A stretch of DNA of 64,000 nucleotides, from contig NC_089390.1 of the NCBI RefSeq assembly GCF_003171515.1, positions 1,364,001-1,428,000 of the forward strand. The letters are read 5' to 3'. Within the stretch, counting starts at the first letter, position 1; every line of letters begins with the position of its first letter. The DNA is from Pyrenophora tritici-repentis. Its lineage: Eukaryota > Ascomycota > Dothideomycetes > Pleosporales > Pleosporaceae. Below are positions 24,031-35,422 of this stretch, in pieces. The notes beneath the pieces were generated by a model. The model searched no databases. It saw only the letters and a program-made list of their open reading frames with translations, and was not told the DNA's origin. A program made the position numbers and the translations under genes.

Positions 24031-25778
24031 AGTGAAAGTAAACGCTAAAGATTAAACAAAAGGATGTATGGCTCCGGAAGGTACTTGTGTCTGGGGGATG
24101 GCGAAGGTAGTGTACCCCGTTAATTGCAGGGGGCCAACAACAGATATGATACCTTGTATTTCTACTCGGATAGACGGACGGCGACATCGGGCGATCCGTC
24201 TCTTGAAATATCAGATGTGTCACTGACCCACATGGTGGCCGGTGGTGCACCCCAGTGTCGATCTGTGTGGGAACCCTCAGGCACATTTGGAAAGCGTGTC
24301 GAATTATGCGCCACAGATGGTGGAGATATCGTGACTTTGAGGGCTAGGCCTAACCTAAAGGGAGTCTACGCCGCTAGGCAGACGATTCAGTTTAGCTAGC
24401 TTCCGTGGATATTAGCTGAATGAAGGATCTGTGTTTCGAACGGCTTCATTTGGATGACGCCGACTAGGCTCGTCGGGCTGTTGCGATGCAGTCAAGACGC
24501 ATCACCGGCGCTTGCCACGGACAGAGGATGATAGACATGCAGTCATCTGGATAAACTTATGCAGGTGTCGTATTTGTAGAAACAACAGTATGTACGAATC
24601 AGTGGGCAAGGACTGGAAACGCAGCAACGCCAGTGATAGCATTTACTGTACGCCTTCACACATGTTTGTGCTTGGACCAGGTTGCTGGAAGGTCCAATAT
24701 TGGACGACATGCATGACAGATCGACGGTGTTAGGCCAAAGTCAGAGCCAGGGGTATATCCCGGGTCGATGCAGTGAGCTCCCACGCCGGAGGCCAACAAG
24801 GGACCTCGGGGGATGGATGAATAGTTCGAGACGTAGGCTGACGCTGTGGCCATGGCACATGCTGTGGCCGAACGGTCAGACTACTGCCATAGCCTGAACC
24901 ATTGGAAGATTTCGCGAATTGACACACTAGAGTAGGACTGAGTCGGGGAAACTCCTGCCTGTGTCAAAATGCGTGCACGGAGATTTTGTAAGCATCGCGC
25001 TTGACAGAAGCCGTGTTGGGGGTGGGGGCTGCGATCGATTCGTCGGGCTTGTACATTGTCTGGCTCTAGGCTGCTGGGAAAATGGCGGCTGAAGAGATTT
25101 CATGCAGACTTTGACTTGGTCGACGCAGGTCCCAGGGTGAAAGGCTTCCGCCGCGGTGCCACACGTGGACCGCTGTTTCGGTGAGACTTACTTTCCGCCA
25201 CGCTTGTGCCGGTACTAAAAATGTGTCGCGGTGATGAAACCCCGATGTCGTCCCGGCCATAGAGTGTGCCAACACCTGGAAGCCTCGTAGAAGTACTCTA
25301 CAGACCCACATTACGCAATTTCGCGGGGTTTCGCGCAGAAGCGCACTCGGATTCGGTAACTCTGCGAATTTTGAAGGGTTAACGCTACGAGTAGCGCAGC
25401 TTGTCAGGGCGGGCTCGGTGTCAGCACCAACATGTTCCAGGCCCGCCAGGGTCTAAGATTTCTCAACCGTCATCAAAAGAAAAGCCAGGTAAACGTTTCT
25501 CCGGGACACGACATTTGTCGAGGCCATGTTGTGTTGGCAAGTGCTCGGACGAACAGGCCGAGTGGTGGAACGCAGGTTGAGGCTCCAAGACATCCATACC
25601 TAGAACGCCGCTCCCGCCCGGCCCGCATCTGATGGCGCGGTCATTTGTTACGTCAGGCCCGCGACATCCGAACAGGCTTCGCTGGCTGTTTGACCAGGCC
25701 TCATAGTCACGCTCACTATCCTTGATCCTGAGCAGACAACAAACCATTCATCTAATTCCAACGTTTCCACAAATAGTC
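24031..25778. other. intergenic, nothing recognised
   Basis: About 1.7 kb between divergently transcribed genes. Short open frames only, none protein-like. No repeat or RNA gene is recognised. Confidence 0.45.
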
Positions 25779-26384
25779 ATGACTTCCTACGCCTCCCAGT
25801 ACCCGCCATCTATCGATTTTGACCCTGCGTACAAGAAGTTCTTCGAGAGCTTCTATGCCGCCTCCGACACGCCGGGAGCGCAGGCGCACGATGAATACAC
25901 CAAATATTTCACGGAAGATGCAACGCTAATCATGGCTTCCAAGAAAGTCGCCGGGCGTGCAGGTTAGCCGCACTTTTGCTTTTCTCATCAAGCCCAGCTC
26001 CGGCATGAGAGGACCCTGTTGACCCCAAAACTCTATTTCTTTTGCATCGGCGCATTGGCTAATCCTTAGCCGTTCTTAGAGATCAAATCCCTGCGCGAAG
26101 CTATGTGGGAAAAGGTTGCCAGTAGAGCGCACGAGCCTGTGAAGATATTTCCGTTTGGGCCCAACGCAGACCAAGTTATGCTGTACGGAACGGTCAAATA
26201 CGGCCTCAAAGCAGGGGGCGAATCTAGCAAGGACTGGGCTGCCAGAGCGCAACTTGTCAAAGACGAAGATGGCCATGTAAAGTTGAACTTCTACCAAGTA
26301 TATCTAGTGCGACCGCCCACCCCCATCCGTGTCAGTACATGTGGAGTTGCGGCTGATGATTTAATCTAGGATACCGCAGCTTGA
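25779..26384 (+). CDS. NTF2-fold (SnoaL-like) small protein
   Basis: Three exons (25779-25962, 26080-26306, 26370-26384; introns of 117 and 63 nt) encode 141 aa. The last exon holds only four codons, and the spliced C-terminus NFYQVYLDTAA is the usual ending of this family. The sequence follows the pattern YKKFFESFYAASDTP, then YTKYFTEDATLIMASKKVAG and REAMWEKVASRAHEPVKIFP, typical of SnoaL/NTF2-like single-domain proteins. Such proteins form a cone-shaped pocket and serve as isomerases, dehydratases or binding proteins. No substrate can be inferred. There are no other metabolic genes next to it. Confidence 0.8.
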
Positions 26385-27696
26385 GCCAGGTTATAGGTAA
26401 ATCTTACGTTAATATGGCCCCAACTATAGGGGCTTCCCTTGGCTTGGTAGTTTCAAATAAGCTCGGTAAGCGGATAGGACATGGCCGAATGCTACCTCGT
26501 GTTAGACGAGGCGAGGTCCTAGCGATGGTTCGTTTTTCATCATGAGGCTGTGCTGGCTAGGTTGGCCATGTTTTGAAACGCTCGCCGCTGGCCTCACCCG
26601 AACGTCAGTTTAATGAACCACATATCTCAGCTGGAGTGCATCCGTGTGGCTTATTGATGCCGGCTATTCTGACCGGATTTCCCATATCGTTTGTGAAAGA
26701 GACGCTTTAAATACTCGTCTCCCCACATGCGACTGTTGATTATCCTATGGCCACCACATTTTCATTTCAACACTTCCCAGTCAACTACAAACACTAAGTA
26801 AACTCATTGCGGCTAGGGTCCGGCGGGACGGCAAAACAATATCCTCTAACCCGTCGACGTGGCACTAATCCGAAGCTCCGTACGAAAGCACAGCACGTCA
26901 TTGATGCTGATATTTGTGATTTCCGGGAGATGCTGTCGCCGCCACTACCGTTCAGCTGCATCACACAGCAGGGCTGTAAGCAAGTGAATTACTCGTGATT
27001 CCTGTGTACAGGTTACCAGAAACGCCTGAATGTGAACGTGGCCCAAATACAAGCACAGACGTGTTGGGGGCTGCCTAACATGCAGTGTAACCTCGTGTAC
27101 TTATAATATCCCTAGGAAGGCGAAAGAAGAATGCGATCTGCTGAATACGAGAGAGCAGTCATCATCACTCTATCGCTAAGATATTTTGAGCATCAGGCAC
27201 CACGGTCGTATTGCTTTGCGCACTAGAGAGCCCTACATGTGGTTTGGGAATGTTACCCGACGTCGCATTGACGGTACTCCGCAACTGATCGACATATGGT
27301 GAATCGTGATTCCCGTTATCTGGTGTGAGCATTGTGTGCGATTAGATTTCTGGAGGGTTGCTTAGAACATACTTTTCGTTGAGACCGCTGAAGTGTTGTC
27401 GTCGACCACATGTCTCATTTTTCCCGGTCGCTAAAATGCTTCAAAACGTCATTACCCCTGCCAACCCCGGACACTTTCGGCATGTAGCATTAGCCGTTCG
27501 ATTGCTTAAACATCGGCACTGAGGCATTGGTAACTTGGTACTGTACCCCGCATTTTCGAATTTTCTTTGGTCCACTTCCAACTTTTGGGCACAGTACAGT
27601 ACAGCCCTGGCACTCATTCTCGTCTCTTTCGTTCATTGCTTCACTATATACCGTTACTAAAGCATCGTTCTTTCATCAAACAGCTGTACAGCATCT
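26385..27696. other. intergenic, nothing recognised
   Basis: No gene is supported. A TTTAAATA element near 26707 followed by a pyrimidine-rich stretch resembles a promoter, but no convincing coding sequence follows it. Confidence 0.4.
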
Positions 27697-27804
27697 GCCC
27701 GGCTAGCTCAATCGGTAGAGCGTGAGACTCTTAGCACTCACGTCCTAACAGACACGATTACTCAGTACATCTCAAGGTTGTGGGTTCGACCCCCACGTCG
27801 GGCT
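27697..27804 (+). tRNA. tRNA-Lys (CUU) with a 35-nt intron
   Basis: The acceptor stem pairs GCCCGGC (27697-27703) with GTCGGGC (27797-27803), including one G-U pair. The D arm is AGCTCAATCGGTAGAGC. The anticodon arm is TGAGA, loop CTCTTA..A, TCTCA, with anticodon CTT at 27730-27732. An intron at 27734-27768 sits one base 3' of the anticodon, the standard nuclear tRNA intron site. The T arm is GTGGGTTCGACCCCCAC. The intron's removal would need tRNA endonuclease, ligase and Tpt1, the last being encoded 7 kb upstream. Confidence 0.95.
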
Positions 27805-27813
27805 TGTACGTTC

Positions 27814-27819
27814 TTTTTT
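27814..27819 (+). terminator. RNA polymerase III terminator
   Basis: A run of six T begins ten bases after the tRNA-Lys gene, a standard Pol III stop signal. Confidence 0.75.
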
Positions 27820-29468
27820 GCTGGTGGACACGGTGGTTGAGGTGAGGTTTCGGGGTTTTTTTGCCGGCAACACCCACTGCCTCGTATTCCGGCATACCCA
27901 GTACTCAGCACTCCATTCTTTCCCCTGTGCTCTTACAGTCACTCATTCTTTTGCCTTCACGGCTTTGCGCAATGCATTCACTTAGTCAGCATCGCTTTTC
28001 TGCAGTCTTTCAGCGAGCGCATGTGGGGAGTCACACAACACATATGAACGCGTGTTTATTCTGCTCCGCATCTTCAAAGCAACCAGTCTTGCATGCAAAC
28101 AGCCGAAACGCCCGAGAAGCACGTCGCGTTTCGTGGTACCAAGCCGAGAGCAATTTTGAGCCTTACCCTTCACCGCGAGTCCGAGTCTGAAAGCGGAAAA
28201 GAATAAGAACGAATATATGAAGATCACGGAGACCAGACAACGCATCTGGCGAGTACGAGGTTACGTACGCAGGGCTGGAAGAAGTGTGGATAGATCATCG
28301 CAGTCAACACGAAGCGATCGACAAGGCCACACTAACTTTTAGGACACGATCCAATAAGTTGCTCAGGGGTAGAAGACCAGAAGCGGGATGAGACAGTAAC
28401 TTTGATGCCGTGGGAATACGGTGAGAAAGAGGAGACACGCATAATGGTTGGGAGGCTTTTGTGCAGTTGCACTGGATTTGAGACGGGACCAGTTAGTCCG
28501 AGATCAAGTGGGTAGAGGATGTGCTACTTTTATTCATGGGTTCAGTGTGCATATGCCTTCTGATGGGGTATGGTATCTGCTGCTCCGTGAACGAACCATC
28601 GGCGTTTGAACTATGCCGCGAAAACTCTAGTGGAGACTGCGCGGTTAGCGGGAAAGACTGGAGATATCTCGCTTTGCCGCGTTATGTTACTGACATGGAG
28701 AATGTTGACTAACTTCGTTGTCTGTCTAGCCGTCCGTATACTCCAACTCGCTGATACTCTAATGAACATCATTGTAACAGAATGCCACCGTCGTCGATGT
28801 AGATCCTAGGTCAAAGCCTTGAGAGCTCGAATTCCATTACAGAGCAGTGGAAGGCGTCCAAAAATCGACATCCGGGATATGTATTATCTCGTCTCTTGGG
28901 TCTGACTTAAGTTTGGGGATTGGGAGGAGTAGGGGTAACATGGTTCGGTTCAAAGTGAAATCATGCATTTTTGCTGTGCGGTGGGCAGGAGTGCCAGACG
29001 GACAAACAGGCGGGGGATTCGAGGACAAGGAGAAATGAGTAGAGGATTCATGAAAGTGTAATGGAAGAGGTCAAGGGTAAAGTCTTGTATGTGTAACCAT
29101 ATACTTTAACAAGATTATGAAGGAAGAGTTTAGTGTAAAAGAGAAGTGAAATGGGTGTCAAACTAGGCAGTGGCTTCAATATCGACCTTGCGTATACTCA
29201 CATCAGGCAAGCAGCAAACAGACGGCAAGGGGACGATGCATACACGGATGTGGTCAATAAGTTCGAAGAAAGATTACAATATTACTAGTTTACCAAATTG
29301 CACCGTAGAAAATCAACATTTACAACGCTCCCTCCCTACAAATACACACGCTATGCCACGCTGGCTGAACCCTCACCTCCTTCAATCTATCAGGAACAAT
29401 GTATAACGCTAATTTAAAAGATAATACAACCGAGAAAATAGTCCACCACAACCAAACAAACGGGCCGT
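27820..29468. other. intergenic, nothing recognised
   Basis: About 1.6 kb between the tRNA and the 3' end of the Cdt1 gene. Short open frames only. 29030-29460 is AT-rich, consistent with the 3' untranslated region of the convergent minus-strand gene. Confidence 0.45.
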
Positions 29469-30587
29469 CTACGCGCCCAGCGCGATCAATCTACTCTTGA
29501 TATCCGTCGGCCTCATCATCTGATTAATAACAACGCTAGAAATACTGCCCATGCTAACCACGGAAACGTATCCAGGCGCAACCTCGTTCGCTAACACTTC
29601 CACACACTTCATGGCTTCTTCTTTCGAGATGGGGGAGCGGATCGAGCCCTGTAGTGCCTGCAGCAGGGTAGTTGTGGAGAAGGAAACGCGCGCACCAGGC
29701 CTGTTGGCGCAGAGAAGGGAGAGAACGCCGAGGACCTCTGGAGTACGTTGGAGCGCTGCTTTGCGTTGAAGTTCAGCAGGCGACGGTGCCGCAGGACCGG
29801 CTTTGGCAGCTTCTTGCTTTGCGAGGATACGATCAAGAAGGTTTGTTTTGCGGACGGCGGCGAATTCGGTGATCTTTGGTTGCGCGGGCTGGGCTGATGT
29901 GGTGGATGTAGGTTCATTCTCCTTTCCAGAGACTGCTCTTGTCTTCTTCTGAGCACGACCTTGCTGTACGCTCTCCTTGAACTCTCTCAATCGCTTGCGG
30001 CCCTTTTCTTGTGCGGGTACGAGGGCAGTGAGAGATTCGCAGGTGGTGATGTCGGCAAGGGGGAGTTGGGCGAGGAACTTGGACATGCTGCTCTCATCGA
30101 GGAACGTCTCCACGCGTGCTTGCTTGGCGTCTGCCTTCTTTGGGCGTCCTCGTCCGCGTTTGGGTACTGCAATCGGTCGAGTCATCATCTTCTGCGAGGT
30201 GCACCATTCCGACCACAGCGTGTCTAGGCCTTGTTTGAACATATCCTGCAGTCCTTCCTCGTTCATGTGTGACATTCCACCCATCAACGAGCTATCGTCC
30301 TTGATCTCAATGCAGATTTTACCGCGGCCATAGTCGGAAAGGTAGTATGGGTTGTTGTGGCCGGATGGACCGTGGTCGAGGATACCGATGAGCAACCGAA
30401 TATCATCATTGGTAACTTTACGTTGCCGCCAGACTAGTGTCGTCGATGCCACGAGGTCTCGAAGATCAGCGGGTGTCGAAGTGCCATTGTGCGCATAGTG
30501 TAATGAAAGCGCCGTCAGAAAGGATGAGTGCAGGGCGAGGAGGTTGACAAGCTCTGTCGGGAGCTGACCGGGAGCAATGGGCGACAT
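29469..30587 (-). CDS. CDT1: DNA replication licensing factor Cdt1-like protein
   Basis: Single exon, 372 aa from ATG 30587 (MSPIAPGQLP). An in-frame ATG at 30635 would add 16 residues but lies outside the conserved part. An N-terminal winged-helix-like region (about 1-130) is followed by an AT-hook (KRGRGRPKK near 145-151). A KEN box (SGKENEP, 222-224) and a PIP-box-like motif (Q236, I239, F242 in QPKITEFA) come next. The C-terminal Cdt1 domain (NLLDRILAKQ, LQRTPEVLGVLSLL) reaches ALGA. Cdt1 loads the MCM helicase with ORC and Cdc6. The AT-hook suggests DNA binding; the KEN and PIP motifs suggest cell-cycle-controlled destruction. Assignment rests on the C-terminal domain and layout. Confidence 0.75.
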   Translation of the reverse strand: MSPIAPGQLPTELVNLLALHSSFLTALSLHYAHNGTSTPADLRDLVASTTLVWRQRKVTNDDIRLLIGILDHGPSGHNNPYYLSDYGRGKICIEIKDDSSLMGGMSHMNEEGLQDMFKQGLDTLWSEWCTSQKMMTRPIAVPKRGRGRPKKADAKQARVETFLDESSMSKFLAQLPLADITTCESLTALVPAQEKGRKRLREFKESVQQGRAQKKTRAVSGKENEPTSTTSAQPAQPKITEFAAVRKTNLLDRILAKQEAAKAGPAAPSPAELQRKAALQRTPEVLGVLSLLCANRPGARVSFSTTTLLQALQGSIRSPISKEEAMKCVEVLANEVAPGYVSVVSMGSISSVVINQMMRPTDIKSRLIALGA

Positions 30588-31063
30588 TGTTGATAGAATA
30601 GTGGGATGAATACAAGGATGAGATAGCGGTACCAATGTCGATGAACGATCTGTTGTGAGTAGGCGGATCGAGGGAGGGTTGAGTGTTTAAGTGCCGAGGG
30701 GGTGGAAGGTACGCCCGACGCGCTTCCTCTGCGCGTTCGCGACGCGTTTCCGCCCCACTAATTTGAGACCTAATGCAGACGTGCCGTTGCTCCACACTAC
30801 CGTCATGCCTCCACCAAACTTGTTAATTCTTGCTTTTGCCGACGCAGTGAGTTGATTTTCCTTTTTCTCCCATGGAAGTTCTTGTATTATGCTACTTCTA
30901 TCGTCTGCTTTCACGCATCGAAATCCAGGACTAGGCGCAAATGTATCAAGTCGTATTGAGATGAAAAGAAGCCGCCCATAGACTCCAAAGCTCATGCAAG
31001 GTCCCAATAACAGTTCTTCTCTTCCCATATTAACATTACATGACTAGATGCTGCACTCTTCGC
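30588..31063. other. intergenic, Cdt1 promoter region
   Basis: Contains CGACGCGTTT-type sequence near 30738-30752 (TTCGCGACGCGTTTCCGC), with an ACGCGT core at 30742 that resembles the MluI cell-cycle box used by MBF in G1/S genes. This would suit a replication-licensing gene, but a single hexamer is weak evidence. Confidence 0.35.
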
Positions 31064-31608
31064 CTACTTTCCGCCGAACCATCCGCCAAACCATGACGAT
31101 GTCTTGGCGGCCTTGTCCTCTACGACGGCATCGAACTTGTTTGCCGCAGCGTTGACCTGCTTGCCAGCTGCATGAAACTCCTTCTCAGCAATGAGCTTAG
31201 CATCCTCATACTGTTTCTTCGCATCTCTGCTATAGGTGTCTAACTTTTGCTCAGCCTTCTTGGCTTCCGCCCTGGCTTGGTCGGCCTGTAATATGTCAGA
31301 TGTCACTCAGCCTTCAGACTCCGATATACATACGTATTGCTCGGCGCGGGCACGTACTGCCTCGTAACCCTCCTCACCAGCCTTTTTCAATTCCTTGTCT
31401 TGGCCAGGGTAATCGCCTCTTAGCTTGCGTGCGGCAGTCGCAGCATCGTCTACACTGACTGTTAGTTTATGCGGTCATCCGGGTCTGGGATACACGAACG
31501 CTCAGCCTTCTTCTCTGCGAGCTTTGGGTCACCTCCAGCGCTGTAGAGGTAGTAGGTGGCACCACCAACAGCAGCGAGACCACCGTATGTAGCGAATCTG
31601 CGAGACAT
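31064..31608 (-). CDS. helical 'calcofluor white hypersensitive'-type protein
   Basis: Three exons on the minus strand, 31608-31500, 31449-31334 and 31285-31064, with introns of 50 and 48 nt, give 148 aa. The start MSRRFATYGGLAAVGGATYYLYSAGGDP has a short hydrophobic stretch near the N-terminus that could anchor it in a membrane or mark mitochondrial import. The rest is a long amphipathic Lys/Ala/Glu helix (RARAEQYADQARAEAKKAEQ) ending in SSWFGGWFGGK. This layout matches a conserved fungal family annotated in databases as calcofluor white hypersensitive protein. The molecular function is unknown; similarity to LEA-like helices could be compositional. Confidence 0.75.
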
Positions 31609-32139
31609 TGTTGATGTGGTTGGGGACTTGTGGGTGTATGAATTGATTGGATTTCGAGAACAACTCAAGCTGTATTATTTGCAGATTAGAGATGAAGAAT
31701 CAGATGCAGTGAGAAGGGAGGGGAACCTTGAGAGGCTTTCAAGGCAGCACAGCCAGGCGTGACGTCACACTAGCAGCCGGCACGGACTTTGGACCACGGC
31801 GCGAACCAGATCGCCAGCTAGCTGCCTGTGAACAATCGAAGCCATGCCGGGCTTGGTCCACACCACGTCTATTCGCATTTATTTCTTATGTTTATTTATT
31901 GCATCTAGCGCAATATCATAGCATCTTTCTTCGTTGCGTTGCGAGTGCATCTGTGCCCTGCCGTGCGAGTCAACAAGGCGTTGCCACACCCCCTAATACG
32001 ACAGCTGCTCCTACTCTGCATACTACAACCAGCAAGACGAAGGGTACCGTGCCTGCCCGATCTCATCGACCTCATGTATTTACGATAGCAACGGCCCCGG
32101 CCTTTTAGTTTCCACCCCTCCTACACAAAACTGGGCAGC
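31609..32139. other. divergent promoter region
   Basis: Spacer between two divergent start codons. No specific element is recognised. Confidence 0.4.
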
Positions 32140-33210
32140 ATGGCAGACCAACAAATAAACCTCGTGGATCACACGACAAATGGCGCGAATACCCCGAGTA
32201 CGCAGCCCGAACGGCAGGCCAGTCCAGACTCGCACGTCGAAGTCCTCTATGAAAACCAGCGCGGTTGGTTCGTCTTCGGCATACCACTCTTTTCCCACAA
32301 AGCGCTATGGAACTTGAGGATCGACCCTGCGCCCTGGCAGGACGTCAAATTTAGGCCGTCCGCTGTCAACATTACAAATGCTCAGGTGCCTGACCCTAGC
32401 TGGGTATGGGATTGGAAGAGCTGGTATGTTGACATGAGTCTGGATGTGGATGAGGAAGGATGGCAGTATAGTTTCCTGTTCAAGGGCTCGCCATGGCACG
32501 GCAACCACCCTTGGTTTCATAGCTTTGTGCGGCGACGGCGCTGGCTCCGGAGGCGAGTCAAGCAGAAGCTGCCACCCAAGACAAAGGCGAATGCCAGGGA
32601 GCGCATGTTTGGCGAGACTTTCAGCATCGGTACAACACTAGCCAGGTCGACGACGTTTGGTACCGGCAGCGGCTTGTTGGATAGCACTCAAGTTTCCCTA
32701 GACGAGGAGATCGGGAATATACCGACCTTGATGAAGAAGTTGAAGGCGGCGGCAATTGATCGCGAGAAGATCATCTACATCCACAAGTTTATTGACGATG
32801 GAGGCGAGGAACTACACTATCTTGCAGAACAGGTAACCAACCATGTCCGCCTCTTCGATACCCACAGCTAATTTTTGTAGATACCCGCCATCATGTCTAT
32901 GCTCATATTCCAAAACTCGCGCCGCCAGCTCCTTTCCACACTCATGGACCGATTTGAAGCTGCCAAAGACCACCGTGAACAACACGAAAAAGATCACAAG
33001 CCCGAGGGCGACGCCGAGCAACGGCGTATCAACAACCTGCTCAAAGCTATCGAGGCAGCGGACAACGAGTGCAAGAAGTTGGAATATTGGAGCGATATCA
33101 AGAATCTCACCGAAGAGGGCAAAGCGGGCAATGCAACAGACCCGAGCATGGGCTGGGATGAGAAGTGGCAGGGCATCGATGTAAGCGGCGCCAAGCATCC
33201 GGAGTGTTGA
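32140..33210 (+). CDS. peroxin/dysferlin-domain protein (Mug65/Spo73-like)
   Basis: Two exons (32140-32832, 32881-33210; 48-nt intron) encode 340 aa. The dysferlin N part is VLYENQRGWFVFGIPLFSH with WNLRIDPAPWQD. The C part is PSWVWDWKSWYVDMSLDVDE with GWQYSFLFKG and WFHSFVRRRRWLRRRVK, showing the typical Trp/Arg repeats. The C-terminal third is helical and charged. Similar proteins act in peroxisome and ER membrane control (Pex30 family) or in spore membrane growth (Spo73, Mug65). The absence of reticulon-type membrane segments points to the Mug65/Spo73 group. Confidence 0.82.
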
Positions 33211-33377
33211 GATGAAAGCATGATTTTGGAGTTGGGAAGACATGGCCATGTTTGGGAAATCGGCGTTGAGAGCATTAGCGTTTTGGGTCAGTCCAAGTTT
33301 TTCGGCATTTCCAGCATCGCATCACCATCACCTCTAGTAATGTAATGAGCACAGACTTGTACAAGGTTTTCGACATG

Positions 33378-33674
33378 TCACTTCTTGATGTTCCTCACTC
33401 GTATCGGTCCTCTGACATGCTCCAAACTCTCAGCCTCTACCAATTGGCCCTTCTGCATGACCTCCACCTCACCAGCAGCACGCTTCTCCCACACCAGCTC
33501 CCGTATGGCGTCCATCGTGTCCCTCCATTCCGACGCGTCAAGTGTTTCCAGCTCCTGCCGTGACAAGGCGCGAGCGATCTCGGAGGGGCAGATGGTTTTG
33601 GGCCAGGCCCTTGTGCTCAACAGGCGGTCGGCATGGCGCAATATGACCTCGCGCTGGGCATCGTCGAGAGCCAT
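33378..33674 (-). CDS. DUF3253 protein
   Basis: Single exon, 98 aa from ATG 33674 (MALDDAQREVILRHADRLLS). An in-frame ATG at 33752 would extend it to 124 aa with no added conservation. The core TICPSEIARALSRQELETLD and WRDTMDAIRELVWEKRAAGE, then VEVMQKGQLV, is the DUF3253 winged-helix-like domain found in bacteria and fungi. Function is unknown. It converges with the dysferlin-domain gene and diverges from the carbonic anhydrase gene. Confidence 0.75.
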   Translation of the reverse strand: MALDDAQREVILRHADRLLSTRAWPKTICPSEIARALSRQELETLDASEWRDTMDAIRELVWEKRAAGEVEVMQKGQLVEAESLEHVRGPIRVRNIKK

Positions 33675-33964
33675 TGCACTGGTCGGGCAATTTATTCTGC
33701 GCAACGTATCGATCGGGACAAGAATCTTGACGTGTCGTACGGAAATACCCACAAGGGAAGGATCGGGATGTCAACGCTAAATCGACGTCCGATCTGCATC
33801 AAGGTCCGATTCACACTATAACCAATCTCCGGACGCCAGAGCGCCCAATCGGCGCGGCAGCGCAAAATAATTCGACAGAAACATTTTTTTGTCGCGTGTC
33901 CCCTCCACCGATACTGCCCGCATATATCCAGTCATCCAGTAGTTAGTGCTGGCGCAGTTCGCTT

Positions 33965-35016
33965 TTGCCATTTGTTCCTGTCATGCCACACCGGTTACCC
34001 CACGCTCTCCGAGAGCTAGTCGCAGCGGGGCAGTTCTGCTCCCCATCCCGATCGCAACTCTTATCAACCACCCCATTCCCGACCTCGGCATCCGCATTAT
34101 CCGCGATCTCGTTGCTGAACCGGATATCTCCCGTGCGATCCTGCCATACTGCATGTAAACCGCCTGGTCTGCACGCTACAACTACAACCACAGAGCCCAT
34201 CGGTGCTAAGCGACACTTTTCGTGGCCCACAATGACTGGAAAGGAAGAACCAAAGGAGGTGCGCAAGTACCTGCAGCAAAGCCATGACCGCATCTTTGAG
34301 AACAACAAGAAGTGGGCCGAGGAGATGAAGGCGAAGAAGCCAGAGTTCTTCTCCGACCTGAGCGCTGGCCAGGCGCCCGAGTATCTATGGATTGGTGAGT
34401 TCTGCTTTGTGAATCAGAAGCTTGTAGTTGGAGTTGAAGCCTACCATTACCTCACGGAACATATGCTAACAAAACTTCCCCAGGCTGCTCCGACTCGCGC
34501 ATTCCCGCCGAAGCCATCACGGGTCTCCAACCCGGTGAGATGTTCATCCACCGCAACATTGCCAACCTCGTCTGCAACATTGACCTCAACGTCATGTCGG
34601 TCGTAAACTATGCTGTGCGCCATCTGAAAGTCAAGCACATTATCGTATGCGGACACTACGGCTGCGGCGGTGTCAAAGCTGCTATGACACCCAAAGACAT
34701 GGGCCTCTTGAACCCCTGGCTACGAAACATCCGCGACGTATACCGCCTACATCAAAAGGAGATTGACGATGTGGTTGCAAACGGTGGCACAGAAGACGAC
34801 AAGTACAACAAGCTGGTTGAGCTGAACGTGTACGAGCAGTGCCGCAACATCATCAAGACGGCGGCGGTGCAGCAGTGCTGGGCCGAGAATGAGTTCCCCG
34901 TTGTTCACGGATGGGTGTTTGGGTTTGAAGATGGATTGCTGAAGGATCTGAAATTCGATCATGAGGGTCAGCTGAGGGATATCCAAAAGATTTACAATCT
35001 TACGGATGCTGCATAG
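33965..35016 (+). CDS. NCE103: beta-carbonic anhydrase, possible dual cytosolic/mitochondrial forms
   Basis: Two exons (33965-34394, 34484-35016; 89-nt intron with branch site TGCTAAC). From ATG 34232 the product is 231 aa, the usual fungal length; from in-frame ATG 33965 it is 320 aa. The core has all zinc and dyad motifs: CSDSR, then VCGHYGCGGVKAA, with HRNIANLV between. It interconverts CO2 and bicarbonate. The 89-residue extension has no stop, almost no acidic residues and many Ser, Arg, Thr and Pro, ending with KRHFSWPT just before MTGKEE; this looks like a mitochondrial leader. I suggest leaky or alternative starts give two forms. Which start dominates needs 5' transcript ends. Confidence 0.93.
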
Positions 35017-35422
35017 ACGGGCATGGGTAGAGAGGAGTAGTGGCGTAGTGGCGTAGAAATGTCTTTGTGATGAGACTGGATGTAGTTGGATAGACGACTC
35101 GTATGTTTTACACGATGAAATATGCTGCTATTGACGCAGCCAGTTATTCAATCATCTCTGGATCACTCATAGAACGCGAAGGCGACGTGTCCATCCACGT
35201 TGCCAGTCAAGCTGTCCGCCAGCAGCATGGAAGCAAGCATTCACTACTCTGCACCCATATATCCCATTGAAGTCCGCAGCTTCACGCCCATCACAGCATA
35301 TCTCTTCACTACTAAATTCCTTATAACATCCTGCACCTCCTCCCCCTTCTCACCACATCTCCACACTTTATAAAAATCACAAACCACCTCCAGAACCAGC
35401 ATCAAACTCACGAATCAAAATC
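35017..35422 (+). promoter_or_regulatory. LysM gene promoter with TATA box at 35369
   Basis: Spacer between the carbonic anhydrase and the LysM gene. TATAAAA at 35369-35375 lies 48 bp before the LysM start codon, and a C/T-rich stretch precedes it. Nothing else is recognised. Confidence 0.5.
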
